A stretch of 64,000 nucleotides of DNA from Ficedula albicollis (GCF_000247815.1 NC_021686.1:10700746-10764745), one strand, 5' to 3'; numbered from the stretch's first letter, positions 36,051-50,198 are shown. Program-made: numbers and translations. The notes: generated by a model not told the origin, from the sequence alone.

Positions 36051-37428
36051 GAGAGGTTCTGAGTGTTCATCAGGGACAGACAGAGTTGCCTGTAGGGGCA
36101 AATTTGCAAGTCAGTGAGAGGAAATTTAATCTTTTCAAAGATCAGATCTATAAAAAACCCTCTTTCTTCTTGGATTCTGTATTGGAGCTTAAAGAAATCT
36201 TCCCTTCTCTGCAGCATATGGCAGAAGTATGTAGCATACAGAAACAGGAATGAGGCTTCAGTTGAAACTCCCCATGTTTTACATGTTCACTAAGAACTCC
36301 AAAGTTATAAATAAACTGCAGAAAATCTGAAACATAATCTGAAAAAAATATGTAAAATTAAAAATAATCTGCATTTTGAATCTTTGCAACAGTGATCAGT
36401 TGAAAGGGCATTAATTTGAGGGGCTGTTCAAAATTATTTTTTTATTTGACATCTAAAAATAGGAAGGCAAAACGAAAGTGACAAACTCAGTTCAAGAAAA
36501 CAGGAACAAATACTGCTCAGTGGGAAGTCTTAGTAAGTATAAATTAACTTTACTGCTTGAGGAAGCATTTTAAGATAGTTTTGGTTTTATTTTTATCTGA
36601 GGGAACATCTTTATATTATCTACAGTGACCTACCAGTGAAGGGCTGCTACTTACAAATGGAAGGAATTGTTCTTCCTCCTATTTTTAGCATTATTAAGGG
36701 TCTCCAGAAGAGGATTCATCTGGATGACTTGATCTTCCAGGGATTCCTGCAAAAGCCAGCAGGATGCTCAATGCAGAAGTCTTGGGCTTTGAGCACAATG
36801 ACCTCTCAACATCCAAAGCAACCCGAGGAATAAATTTTCTGTCAGTCAGCTCCCAGGAAAAGCTGAATTAGCTCTGTGAGCAGGAATTCCACTCAGGTTC
36901 TGCCCTGCCAGGGGCTCTCCACAGGGGTCCAGCCGTGTGGATTTGGGGCAGGCAGAGTCTGGCTAATCCCAGCTCCAAGAAGGAACACCAAATGCTAAAT
37001 GCACTGCAGGGTTTAGTACTTCAGTGCTCTAGGGAAGAGGGTTTGGGGTATTCCAGGATTGAAATACCCACAGGGAATGGTCGGGCAACGCTGGGATCTG
37101 CAGGCAGAGAGCTGGGAAAGAGAAATGAGGTTTGTTGTTGGAGTAGGAGGAAGGTTATTCCAAGGATAGAGGGCAGCATAAGACAGGCTAGGAATGCGTG
37201 TGGGATAGGGAGAGCCTTGGGGGAGAAGTTGTGGAGGAGGAAACAGGCACGCAGGGACAAGCGGGGACTTGACAATCCAGAGGTCTGGCAGTGAGGAAGC
37301 TGGAAGGGGGAATAGGAAACCACCGAAGGAATCCCACAAGGCTTGAATAACAGGATTTCTGCTGCGTGGCCAAATGTAGCTGCTATCCGTGTATTTAAAT
37401 TCAGAATTGTTTTACTGACCCCCATAGC

Positions 37429-38697
37429 GGAGAGGAGAGGAGAGGAGAGGAGAGGAGAGGAGAGGAGAGGAGAGGAGAGGAGAGGAGAGGAGAGGAGAGG
37501 AGAGGAGAGGAGAGGAGAGGAGAGGAGAGGAGAGGAGAGGAGAGGAGAGGAGAGGAGAGGAGAGGAGAGGAGAGGAGAGGAGAGGAGAGGAGAGGAGAGG
37601 AGAGGAGAGGAGAGGAGAGGAGAGGAGAGGAGAGGAGAGGAGAGGAGAGGAGAGGAGAGGAGAGGAGAGGAGAGGAGAGGAGAGGAGAGGAGAGGAGAGG
37701 AGAGGAGAGGAGAGGAGAGGAGAGGAGAGGAGAGGAGAGGAGAGGAGAGGAGAGGAGAGGAGAGGAGAGGAGAGGAGAGGAGAGGAGAGGAGAGGAGAGG
37801 AGAGGAGAGGAGAGGAGAGGAGAGGAGAGGAGAGGAGAGGAGAGGAGAGGAGAGGAGAGGAGAGGAGAGGAGAGGAGAGGAGAGGAGAGGAGAGGAGAGG
37901 AGAGGAGAGGAGAGGAGAGGAGAGGAGAGGAGAGGAGAGGAGAGGAGAGGAGAGGAGAGGAGAGGAGAGGAGAGGAGAGGAGAGGAGAGGAGAGGAGAGG
38001 AGAGGAGAGGAGAGGAGAGGAGAGGAGAGGAGAGGAGAGGAGAGGAGAGGAGAGGAGAGGAGAGGAGAGGAGAGGAGAGGAGAGGAGAGGAGAGGAGAGG
38101 AGAGGAGAGGAGAGGAGAGGAGAGGAGAGGAGAGGAGAGGAGAGGAGAGGAGAGGAGAGGAGAGGAGAGGAGAGGAGAGGAGAGGAGAGGAGAGGAGAGG
38201 AGAGGAGAGGAGAGGAGAGGAGAGGAGAGGAGAGGAGAGGAGAGGAGAGGAGAGGAGAGGAGAGGAGAGGAGAGGAGAGGAGAGGAGAGGAGAGGAGAGG
38301 AGAGGAGAGGAGAGGAGAGGAGAGGAGAGGAGAGGAGAGGAGAGGAGAGGAGAGGAGAGGAGAGGAGAGGAGAGGAGAGGAGAGGAGAGGAGAGGAGAGG
38401 AGAGGAGAGGAGAGGAGAGGAGAGGAGAGGAGAGGAGAGGAGAGGAGAGGAGAGGAGAGGAGAGGAGAGGAGAGGAGAGGAGAGGAGAGGAGAGGAGAGG
38501 AGAGGAGAGGAGAGGAGAGGAGAGGAGAGGAGAGGAGAGGAGAGGAGAGGAGAGGAGAGGAGAGGAGAGGAGAGGAGAGGAGAGGAGAGGAGAGGAGAGG
38601 AGAGGAGAGGAGAGGAGAGGAGAGGAGAGGAGAGGAGAGGAGAGGAGAGGAGAGGAGAGGAGAGGAGAGGAGAGGAGAGGAGAGGAGAGGAGAGGAG
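37429..38697. repeat. (AGAGG)n pentanucleotide array, ~1.27 kb, perfect
   Basis: About 254 head-to-tail copies of AGAGG occur with no visible interruption, flanked by unique DNA ('cccatagcgg' left, 'agctgccatc' right). The plus strand is pure purine. ORFs through it (Gly-Glu-Glu-Arg-Arg and Ser-Pro-Leu-Leu-Ser repeats) are products of the repeat and not genes. Confidence 0.98.
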
Positions 38698-39363
38698 CTG
38701 CCATCAGTATGATGGAATTCTTTCTATTTGATGCCAAACAACTTTCCTCATTGCTCTCATAACAAAAAAGACTGAGTGTCCCTCCCTGATTATTGATGCT
38801 TATGTCTCCTTCGTTATTTGAATAACCTGCTCTTCACAATATTTTACCCAGACAAAACACTTTTTACTATGCTTTGGTTGTGCAGGTGTCAGGAAATAAA
38901 GTGCTGGGAAATCCCACCTGGCTGAGGATCCCCGAGGCTGCTCTACAGCACTGTTCTCTCAGGAATCTCCCTGCTCTCTACAAAGACTGTGATTATTCCT
39001 CCCACTGATATTTATTCCCATTTCCAGACCACCTGGGAATCCCCAGAGCTCTGTGTGAGTGTGGATTCATTGCAGCCACAGATAAAGATTCCCCCCTGTG
39101 TTATGAATGGGCAAAAAGAAGTGCAGGGAATTAATTTGTAGAGAGGGCAAAGGAACGCAGAGAACTCAAACATTCTGGTGTTTTGCCACTTGCTTTTAAC
39201 AAGGAAACCATTTCTCTGCACCCAGAAGGAAAAATCTGTCCCAGGGCTTGTTCATGGCCCCAGGTTTCTCTTTCTCAGTCAAAGCCAGGAGCTTCATGGG
39301 GTCAGTGTCATCCGCACCCTCTTCCTTATAACCATCAGTCATCTTGGCTTCTCTTTTGGATAG

Positions 39364-39531
39364 GAAGTAAAACTAGAAGGAAAAGAGAAGGACAAGAGTG
39401 TTTCCTACATTGTTGAGAAGCAGATTGAAGAAACATGGAATTTCCTGCAGTGGCGTCCTCTTTACATCAGTGATACCTTCCAGTTCAGTAGGAGCCTGCA
39501 CCAGAAGGAAGATCCCAAATATGGGTGAGTA
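39364..39531 (+). CDS. Unrecognised exon-like ORF block
   Basis: After a pyrimidine-rich tract ending in GGATAG, an open frame reads EVKLEGKEKDKSVSYIVEKQ, then IEETWNFLQWRPLYISDTFQ, then FSRSLHQKEDPKYG, and ends at a consensus donor (GG|GTGAGT region). Codon use and residue mix look like real protein, and the block is bounded by AG and GT. I do not recognise the family. No companion exons were found nearby, so it could be one exon of an unannotated plus-strand gene, a decayed exon, or a chance ORF. Confidence 0.35.
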
Positions 39532-39999
39532 GCTCCTAAGAGGAGTCAGAAAACAAGATTTTGACTGGGTAAAAATAGAGAGAATATTCCCACTTTCTCT
39601 TCAGCCTTCCTCACTATGGCCAGGCCACTGGGAAACTGCTTATGAGAACAGGGAACTTTCTCTCATCTGTTTTTTTCCTGAAAACTGTTGGACCAATTCT
39701 GGTGAGGGCAGTTTTTGGATGAGGGTTCAGAGGATAATAAAAGGGAGGACCTGGTTCATCAGCTCCTGGCCTCAGCCATCAAAAACTACCAGGAGAGTCC
39801 ACATAACACATCCATTTCCCATGGCCTGTGGTGGTTTTCACTCTTGTCACAACCTGAGTTGTGGCAAAGCCATTCCAGAGGAGGGAGCAGGGGAGTTCAA
39901 GGGCGTGACTCGTGTCCCAAGGCTTTGCATTTTTTGGGCCCCATTCTGTGCTGGGAGCAGAGTGTGTCCCACACTCCAGGCAGTTTTCCTTCCCCCACC

Positions 40000-42900
40000 C
40001 ACACATCTGCACCAGCTTTAGAGCTGCCAAGGCAGCAGCTGGTGGTGAACGCTGCTGTGTCCGTGTCCAGCACCCAAAGATGTGCCCCCCGGGGACCAGC
40101 CCTACCTGCTCAGCTCGCTGCTCCCTGATTTCATCATTCCTGTGATTAAAGGGAGCAGGAGCTGTGCTGTGGCTTTCTTTGGCAGCAGGGACACGCTGCC
40201 CGGGCCCAGGGCTGCTCTCCATCCCACCTCTGCAGCCCCAAGCAATGCTGGGCGCCAGCCTGGTGACTCAGCCGGCTCAGGAGTCAGGATGGGCACAGTG
40301 GGAGAAGCCCCTGGGCTGGGGAGGGGAATTCTGGCCACCAAGGTCGGGGTTTAGAGGTCACTGCAGTCAGGACAGCTTGGCACTGATCGGAGGCAGCAAT
40401 GGCCCTGGCTGTCCTGGTGATCTCATTTTCCCAACATCCTTCTGAAAACCTTGATGGGCTAAAAATATACGTGTGCAAGGACTCTGAGGCAGCAGGGCTG
40501 TGCCCTTGGAAAGCAGTTTCCCGGCTCCAAAAGATCCTGGTGTGACACCCTCAGCTGCAATCTGCTGCTCTGGGGTGAAACTTACCCGCCAAGCAGGAAG
40601 GAGAAATTTCCTCCGTCCGTTTCCTCTTTGATCAGGCAGAGATAAGGAATGTAACAGCTCAGCAATCATTTCCCCTCTCAATCTACACAGCTAAATCTGT
40701 GGGCTGGCTGGGCTGAGATGCCTGGATTTGCAATGTATATTTGAGGCCTGGCTCAGGTCTGCACTTAATCCATCAGGTCCCTGAAACACGGGGACGAACG
40801 TGGTCCCTGAAACAGATCAATGAAATGTTAAAGCAAACGCCTACAGAAAATCAGCCTATGACACAAAATAGCTCATACTTGCATCAAGCAGTGTTTCTTG
40901 GGTGTAGGGCTCAGACTCTACTAGAACTTTATACTCTTTGTACCTCATCATCCTTTCACAGCTGGTGAATCTGAGGCAGGACATGACGACAACTTAGACC
41001 TTCAGAGTTGTCCACCCAGTGTCAACCCATTTTTTGGCAGACAATCTACCTACAAAAAGTCTCTTTTGTTCTGACCTTTCAGTCTGAAGCCGGAAGGAGC
41101 GACCTTTTTAAAAGCTTAGGTGTAAATGTAGACCCAAAAGTCAAGGAAGGGGTAAGGCCATGCCAACAGCTGGAAGTGAGTTAAAACTCTGAGATTTCAT
41201 TTCCTCAGAATCACATGCAATTTAATAAACTTTTGGTTAAAATACCTGTGAATTCAAGTCTACCTGCTATAAAGCAGTGAATATAAATCCAGATGGGTTC
41301 CACACACACCTGCAGGCACCATCCTTTTCTCTCTCTGTCTCTGTCCCCCATTGCTGCCCCATGGCCCTTCCTTCTCTCCACCCCACATCTCTTCCCAGCC
41401 AGCACACACAGCAGGTACCTACCAGGTTAAAGGTCCTGGAAGGTGTGTGTTTACAAGGGCTGGCCAGGCTCTTTCAGAGCTGTCCAAAGGGCCTAAATCA
41501 GCAATTAAATTTTGAAAGAGACAACACATTCCTTATCCATAAGTCTGGGGGGGTGGTAATGCTGGGAGCCTGATTGGGAAACTTTAATCCCTCAGGAGAC
41601 ATCAAATAATGTTTTGTTTTGTGGCAATTTCTTCTTGTCTTGCCTTGGGTATTCTATAAACTCAGCTGCTGGTGGGTAGGGGACAAGAGGTTGAAATAGA
41701 AAGTCCATCTAAAGAAACTTCTGTGCAAAGTCACATCCTTGGCTGTATTTTCTTGCCAAGGTGGAACAGCAGATTTCATCAGACCTGGTCTTTGGCAGGC
41801 AAACCTCAGGCTGAACCCTTGGCAGGAGCAGCCAGGCTGGTGATGGAACTGAAGTTTCATTTTAAAATCATTTCTGTGCCCCATGTTTATGATGAATAAA
41901 CCCTGTGTGTTTGCTGCAAGCAGAGAGGATAAAGCTGTTGTGTTGCAATCCTGCATGTTTCAGTCACTCAGGGGGTATGAGCTGCCCTGAAAGACATGAA
42001 AGACAACAGCTCCTGTATCAGCCCTAAGTATTTCTCTGCTATATTTGCCTCAGCTGGAGCGTTTGGGATGTGGTTACCCTGCCAGGATTGCCATTGTGGG
42101 TGTTGTGGGTGAACACGCTTGGGATTGAGTTTCCAAGCAGGAAGATTCAGATAAACAACTGCTTTGAGGTGAAAATTAGAGAGTTCATGTTACACCCACC
42201 TCTTGAATTTGTAACTGACTATTCACCCTGAAAATCTGATTCTAGGAACTCAGCATGTCCCGTCAGGAGCAGAATAATACCACAGAAACCATGACCAGCC
42301 AGAGTCCTGAATGCTGAGAGCTATGATTAACTCCTCAGGAATCTCTCTGGAACAAGTCATATTTTCTGGGCTTTTTTTTAGGTAATTATTTCAAACCTTG
42401 AATCTGTGAATGGAGATTGTAAACAGTTCTCAGCCCAACATATTAGAGAAGGACATGAAATGCATCAAATAAATAACGGGTTCTGACCTGTTTGCTCATG
42501 TGTAACGAGGAAAAATGAATGTTTTAACCGCACAGGAGGAGAGAGCTGCATGGGCAGCTATTGGATCTCTCCATGCAGTGATCCAAGGCAGAATGGTAAA
42601 CCTGAAATAGCTGCTGCCCCACTCAGCTCATAGACACACCAGCAAGGGACAGGACTCAGCCAAGCTGCTTTCTGCTTCCAAGGGTGCCTCTTGCTGAGTT
42701 TAATGATGTTGTAGCCGTGTCCATGGCCCAGGCCTGTCCTGTATGTTGCTGGCCACGCTCTGCTGCTGCACATCACCACTCAAACCTGCTGGGACAGCAG
42801 GCTGGGCTGCAGCTGCTTCACCCAGCCATGTCCCCTAAATAATGATTACATTATCTGGGCAGGGGGGGCTGGGAGGTTCCCTCAGAGAATAGAGCAGAGA

Positions 42901-43140
42901 CTGGGGAGTGACGTGTCCCGATAGCAGAGCACAGCAAACCCTGCAGACCACGGGCTGTGGAGGGAGGTGTCTGCTAAGCAGGATGTTTGCCTTTGGTGTG
43001 GGCTCAGTTTCCCGCCCTGACACAGATTCCTTCATCATGTTAAAGTGAGACTGAGAGTCCAGGCCTCTTGCCTGAAGGGATATGGAGCATAATTCTGTTT
43101 CAAGTTGGAAAATGGCCTTCAGATAAAGGCAGGTCAGCCC
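40000..43140. other. Intergenic, nothing recognised
   Basis: Moderately GC-rich around 40.1-40.35 kb, otherwise short overlapping ORFs only. Confidence 0.4.
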
Positions 43141-43149
43141 ATGTAGAAG

Positions 43150-43375
43150 CTCAGAATGGTTTGGGTTGGAAGGACCTTAAAGCTCATCTTGTTCCACTCC
43201 CTGCCATGGGCAGGAACACCTCCCACTACTCCAGGTTGCTCCAAGACCCATCCAACCTGGCCTGGGACACTTCCAGGGATCCAGGAGCAGCCACAGCTCC
43301 TGTGGGCTACCTGTGCCAGAGCCTGCCCACCCTCACAGGGAAGAATTTCCTGCATATATCTTACCTGCATTCCAC
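43150..43375 (-). repeat. CR1 LINE 3'-end fragment
   Basis: Reverse-orientation CR1: 'agaatggtttgggttggaagg', 'cacctcccactactccaggttgctcc', 'tgggacacttccagggatcc', 'cacagggaagaatttcc'. Confidence 0.92.
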
Positions 43376-44137
43376 CCATCCAATACAAACTGCACATAAG
43401 AAAGTCCTTGTCTCTTCCTCAGTGCTGCCAGAGATCCCAGGCTAAACACAGCAGCCCAAGTGTCCATAATGCCATTCCCAATTAAAAAGAATAAAGATGT
43501 AAATGGAGAAGAACAAGGTGAGGAACAGAGAGTACAAAACCATTTATGACTGCCTGTTATAGAGCCTCAGCCTTTGTGCTGTTGTGAGAAGCCTTGTAAT
43601 AACAAGGAACTCAGCTTGGATGCTGCATTTTGGGGTTGCATTTCAGCAGCAGAAGCAAACTGATCTCTGGTGGTTTGGGGAGGAATGGAATCTGGATCAG
43701 AAAGCCCTGCTGAAGGACCACAGGGTTATATAAAGATCTGCCTCAGGAGACTGCAAGATGTTTTTGCATTTATTAGTCATTTAGAAAATAATGAAAGCTG
43801 CAACCTCATTCTCAGCTGTTGTCTGTGCTTGCTTGGGGAGGATCAGTGTATTCCTGTGAGGGCTGCAGGATTGTTGTCTGCACAGAGACATGACCAGGCT
43901 CTAACCAAACAAGGGCAGATCTCTGCTCATGGGGCACACAGGGTCTGATGGGGACAATGCCAAGGCCTTTCAAATCCCACCAGGTGCTCAGTGAGTCGCA
44001 GATCTGCAGGAGACAGTCTGTGCATTGTGATCTTCTGGGGAGGATACACACAGGAAAGCAAACTTCCAGCCAGTCTTCCTGGTATCCAACTTTTCAGAGT
44101 TACATTTTCAACTGTAGCACTCAATGCAAGGAATTAT

Positions 44138-44480
44138 AGAATCAGAGAATTGTGGAATGGTTTGGTTGGAAGGACACTTGAAGTTCATCTCTTTTTATGT
44201 CCTGCCATGGCAGGGACACCTTCCACTGTCCCAGGTTGCTCCAAGCCCTGTCCAAGCTGGTCTTGGACACTTCCAGGGATTCAGGGTCAACCTGTGCCAG
44301 GCCCTGCTCATCCTCACAGGGAAAAATTCCTTCCTAATATCCCAGGTAACCCTGCCCGCTGGCAGTGGGAAGCCATTCCTCTTGTCCTGTCCCTCTATCC
44401 TATGTCAAATCCCTCTCTTGGAGAGCTTTTAGGCACTGGAAGGGGTTCTCAGATCTCCCTGGAGTCTTCTCCTGTGGAAG
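44138..44480 (-). repeat. CR1 LINE 3'-end fragment (longer copy)
   Basis: Reverse-orientation CR1 with the 3' end ('agaattgtggaatggtttgg') and upstream modules ('aagccattcctcttgtcctgtccctc', 'ctctcttggagagctttt'). Confidence 0.92.
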
Positions 44481-46079
44481 TACTGTCCGAGGTGGGGTCT
44501 CAGAAAGTGAAGCTGAGGTACAGAATCCCCCCTCTGCTGCCTACACTGTGGGATCAGCCCAGGGCATGGGTGGGTGGTGCAGGATTTGGTTTACATTTTT
44601 ACATTAAATTTATTACACTGTCACATTTCCAGGACAGGCCTTGGAGCAGTGGAGTGGCAGGAAGGAGGTGGCACAAAGAGATGGGATTACCAGGGGAGCT
44701 CCCAAAAGCTCATTCCCAAATCAGTGTCTGTGAGACGTGAAGCAGTTGCAACAGAGAAGAACGTCACCTCTGGGCTCAGCAAAAATTATCTGCAGCTCTT
44801 GGATCAGGTGAAATATGCATGTCCAATCCTCCTTTTAGCATTTCCTAAGCATGGCTTTCAGAGGAAGGCCCCTAAATACGTATTTTAAACAAAGACACTC
44901 ATTTCTGTTGAAATGCTGTCCTCACTGGGATAATGGGAGGCGCTGGAGCAAGGTGAGCAGGAAAGCTCATCCCCTCCTCTAATTAAGCTGCACATGGACT
45001 CCTGACAGCAAAGAGGCATCCAGAGCCTCAAACCCCCATGATTTATATGGATTTCCTGGGGTTTTCGTAGAGTTTCTCTTTCCTGCATGATTTACAATGC
45101 ACTCCACTCCTTCAGAGACCACCCTAGCCTTTCTCCTGGTAGGTGCTGTGGAGAAAGGCATGATTGCATGATTTACACAAAATTATGTGGGGTTTTGATT
45201 AATTCCAAGGTTTTTTCATCACTCCTTTGTGCCTCATCCCCAAATGCACTATAGATTTATCTTTTTCAGCTTCTTGAGTTACAGAGTAAGGGACTAAATG
45301 AATAATTATTGCTGGGCCCTCCTAAGGAAAAAAAAAACAGTAAGATTTTGGCCATAGGTGATTATAGTTTCTGCAGCTGAATCAGTGTCCCATAACTGAC
45401 AGAGGATAATGGATTTAATAAATAACTCTGATTAAGTCTGATGTTATTTTTAAATAATTTCAAAAACTGTTACTCTAATCCCTGTGTGGCTGGCAGAAAG
45501 GAGGATGCTCAGAAGTTAAAATTAGTTCCTTAGCGTTCAGCCTGGTGTGGAGTTACAGGCGCTCCAGGGCTGTCCTGGTTTCCTGGGGCATCTGCTTACA
45601 GTGGGGCTGAATGGACACAAACAGCTGCCTTTGGGAAGTGGGAATGAGCTCCCACGACTCACACAGCCCTGCTGCTGTTCTCCTTCCCATGCTCTGATAG
45701 CTCAGCAGGAGCTCCCAGCCCAGCTGATGGGATAATCAGTCGGTGTTACACTCCACAAGCTGTCTTCCTGCTCACAAATCCCCTTTCCCTTGATTCCCAG
45801 GGAATTCACAACTCTCCCAGACCTTTTTATCAATAAATACAGATCTCTTCTGTATAATGTCAATATGATTATTTTCCTTTTTGTTTTTCAGTGTCTACAT
45901 TTCAGAGTGATCCCATTTCTTGGCTGGAAAAAGAACCTGAAGAACACTTTGCTTTGAAAAGCACCACAGAATCCCACAGCCACAGCAGGAGCTGTTTCAA
46001 CTGAAACGATAGAAAACCATACTTCTTTCCTCATCCTCTTTTCCCTCCTCCTCCTTTTCTCTCCTAAGGAGATGGGCTG

Positions 46080-46442
46080 ACAGAGCTGCTTAGCCTGGTG
46101 AAGATGAGATTCCAGGGAGACCTGAGAAACCCTTCCAGTGCCTAAAGGGGCTTGAAGAGAGCTGGAGGACTTGGGACAAGGGATGGAGTGACAGGACAAG
46201 AGGGAATGGATTCCCACTGCCAGAGGGCAGGGATAGATGGGGTACTGAGAAGAAATTTTTCCCTGTGAGGTTGGTGAGGCCCTGGCATAGGTTGCCCAGA
46301 GAAGATGTGGCTGCCCCTGGATCCCTGGAAGTGTCCAAGGCCAGGTTGGACAAGGCTTGGAGCATCCTGGGATAGTGGAAGGTGTTTGGAATGTGATGAG
46401 TTTTAAGGTGCTTTCCAACCCAAACAATCTCATGATTCTCTA
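46080..46442 (+). repeat. CR1 LINE 3'-end fragment, forward
   Basis: Forward CR1: 'ggcataggttgcccagagaag', 'ctggatccctggaagtgtcc', 'gtgctttccaacccaaacaat', ending 'ctcatgattct'. It includes upstream modules 'ggatggagtgacaggacaag'. Confidence 0.93.
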
Positions 46443-46861
46443 AACTGACACATCCCCATGGCTCTTTAGTTGCAGAGGAACAGGGGCAGAAAAGCAGGAC
46501 CATGTTTTTGAGGCTGCTCCACTAAATTAAAGAAAAGCACAAACTGAACCTTCAGCCTCAGAAAATCCAGCTGCAGTGCTCGGCTTTGCCTCTGGCTCAG
46601 CAGTAAGGCAGAGATAACAACAAATCCCTTCTCCCACCTTGTGCATGCCCTGATTAGACAGGCTGTGGCAGATGGGAGCTGTCATTATTCCGTGCCTGTT
46701 CCGTGCCTGGCACAAAGCAGCTCTGAACCCATCCTGCCCGTGGCTGCAACAACAACAGCTCTGACAAGAGGCTGCTGCTGCTGCTGCTGCTGGGGAGGTC
46801 ACAACTGCCCAATCCACCCCAGGAGGGACCAGTGCAGCCTGTGGAGTTAGCACTGCCTCCC

Positions 46862-47205
46862 TCACAGGTTGTGTGCCAGGAGGATGGATCCCAGTTGGAA
46901 AAGGAGGAATTTCCAGGCTCCATCCATGCCACACTTAGGAATGCCATACATCCAGGAAGGCATGGAGCTGTGTCAGGGAGATTTAGGCTGGATATCAGGG
47001 AAAGCTTTGTCCCCCAGAGGGTGGTGGGGCACTGCCCAGGCTCCCCAGAGAATGGGCACAGCCCCAAGAAGCTCCAGGTGAGTTTGGACAACACCAGGTA
47101 CAGGGTGGGATTGGTGGGATTGTTGTTGTGCAGGACCAGGAGTTGGACTCTGATCCTTGTGGATCCCTTCCAACTCAGGACACATCATGATTTTATAATC
47201 CACCA
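46862..47205 (+). repeat. CR1 LINE 3'-end fragment, forward, diverged
   Basis: Forward-orientation modules: 'ggagatttaggctggatatcaggg', 'ggtggggcactgcccaggctcccc', 'gatccttgtggatcccttccaactcagg' and the terminal 'catgattttataatc'. Confidence 0.85.
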
Positions 47206-47209
47206 GCAG

Positions 47210-49780
47210 TCACACCATCAGCTGTTTCAGGAGCCCACATGGATATTTCCTTGGTGTTAGTGTAACTAATAAGCAATATTAATTTGTTCATTTAATGGAA
47301 CTACAGTGTTGCTGACAGGGAGGATGCAGTGTGAGAGCAGCCATTCAGGGGCTAGCAGGGACCCCTCCCTCTGCTTTCTTGCACCAGCTGAGGCTCTCCT
47401 CTCACACAGGGTTTGCTCCAAGCAGCTGCTGTGCCTGTGCAGCACCCCAGGATGGATCCCAGGGTGTTCCTGCCTTGTCTCTCCCCACCACAGAGATGCC
47501 ACACACTGACACCTTCCCTACCCCATACCTTTCTGCACATGCAATGAGGGTAAATCCATGCAAAAAAATTGAAAAACACAGGAGAGGAAATCAGGGCTTT
47601 TCTCTCAGGGCTTAAAATTACTGCTTTTAAATCTACCCCAGTCAGAAGCTCACTGAGGTGCAGTGTTGGGGTGAAGGGTGGCAGAGTGGGGGAGAACAGC
47701 CTCAAAAAACTCCTACACTGGAACCACAGCTTCTCATACCTGTCACAATGTGGATTTTCAGCTTGAGCACACAAGGCTGAGCTCAGGGGACACTGTCACG
47801 TAGATTTAGGGTTTCATCTCCTTTCCTCTCCATTAGCTGTGATACCTTCTTATTATGCTGAAACCCAAAACTTTTCTTTCCTCCAGTGGTTGTTCCCTTC
47901 CCCATTTGGCAAATATCGATCCCTCCATGTCCTCAGCATGGGTTCAAATCGACCCCCCCTCATCCTCAGCCTGCTCCTGGGGTCGATTGCATGGCAGTGC
48001 CACCTCTCATGACATCAGGCACCAGAGTGAAGGACAAGGAGAGGGATGTTCATCCATTACACGTGTTTTTCTCTCCCCATCCTCTCCCTCTGTGCGCTGG
48101 AAGTGACAGGGAATGGAACAGAATGGGGCTGATTGTGCTTGGCAGGTGGAGAGGGAATGGAAGGAGCAGGGAGAAAAAGAGCAGCCCAGGATAACCATGA
48201 ACTTCTCCCAGCCTTGTCTCACACCCTGCAGCACCTTGGGCGAGAGCTCTCCAGGCAGGGGACCAAAATCTGGGGGCTGGCCTGTGCAGGAGACTGCCCC
48301 CACTTACCTTGGGGTGTGATTTTAAGCCAATTTAATTAAATTGCTTGGCAAGGTTGCAAGGACTCATCTATTTCAGTTTGAGCCAGGCCTGTTTTGATTT
48401 AATGTTGGCTGATTAGGAATTAGTGGAAACAAACCTCTCAGAAAACAAAATTAGAGGGTGCACGCTAACTTTTGCACCAGATTAAGTTGAATTAAAAAGC
48501 AATTGAAATGTAATTTTCCTGTCTCAAGCAGCCAAGAAACAAGATAATGCAACCAGTGGCACTTGAAGCTTAAAATCACAGCAGCCAGGATTAGCACAAC
48601 TGGCTTTTTAATGCCTACAAACAACAGATTTATCTGAAGGTCTTTTCTCAAACCTTCCCTATCAGCCTCTACATAGAGCTGTGTACAACTCATTTTATTT
48701 GCCTTGAAATGCAGAATTGGTGTGACTCCAGAACTTGAATCCAGGACTTAGAGCAGCCAGGGTATTGCACAGTGTGTTCCCACAGGTATTTCCATGCTGG
48801 GCAGTACTAGCTGTTCCCTGAACTCCTAGAATTTGGGCTGGAATGGCTCTGTGTGCATGGCTGGAAGGTGCAGAGGGTACAGACCCCAGTGGTGGGTGCT
48901 GTTCTCACCTGCATCCCAGCATCACCTTCCTGCAGCTCTGAGTGTCTTTGTTCCCCATCTCCCTTGTGGAAAAAGATGTCAAGAAGTTTAAAGTCAGGTT
49001 TTAGTTAAATATTTCAATTGCTGTTTTCCCTACTCATTTGGGAAACACTGCTCCTCCCTTCCCCATCAGCTGGACCGGGCTGGCACCTCTGCACACACAG
49101 AGAGGGTTTTATGGGGCTTTGCTAAAAAAGGTGATGGTGTGGAGGAGGTGCCAAGCCAGGATGTCTTCAGCACCTCAGGGTCCCCTGAACTTCCCCCAGT
49201 GCTGCAGCCAAGCCCTGTTCTGGGGCTGTTTGGGGGTCAGGGAGCTGCTGTCCCTGCTGGCCGGAGCAGCAAGAGCAGGACTGGGGCAAGGGCTCCATAA
49301 ATGAAATCTCTTGACTGATGGAGACTGTCATGGGCAGACAGAATACAGCAGTTTGTGAGCTGCCCAGCAGCTCCTGGCCAAAAGCTAAAGGACTCATGGA
49401 GATAATGGGCTCCTGCTGGGTTTCTCTCCTTGCCACCTCCCTCCTGTGCCAGCCAGCAGCTCAGTGCCTGATGATGCTCCAAGTTTGCTTAATCCTGTCT
49501 TGGCTCACTTGCAGCCTCTGTGCAGCTGATTCTGCCTGGCTCCCTGGTCCTGGGCCCCCTGACTGGAGGAGGTGCCTGCAGCACCCCCCACAAAAAAAGG
49601 GGCACCCCAGACTGCCTGTGTCCTGCACAGTGATGGGGTGACAGAGCCCAAACTGTCCCCCACAGCCCAGGACACTGTACAGATACAGCCTGGCATCACC
49701 CACAAAGGGCCTTGGCCAAAAACAAGGCCAAAGCTGGCAAAGCATAAATGCATGGAGGAGATTTGGGGGGTTGAGTGGTG
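47210..49780. other. Intergenic, nothing recognised
   Basis: Only short ORFs. Poly-purine and AT-rich tracts, but no gene or repeat family identified. Confidence 0.4.
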
Positions 49781-49812
49781 GCCCAGAGAAGCAGCAGCAG
49801 CAGCCGCCGCCG

Positions 49813-50198
<386 letters not shown>

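Noticed and set aside
37343..38737. 462- and 441-codon ORFs through the AGAGG array on both strands
   Set aside because: The 5-bp repeat contains no stop in any frame, so long ORFs are automatic; the peptides are simple repeats.
46771..46791. (CTG)7 microsatellite
   Set aside because: Too short to be notable and not in a coding exon.
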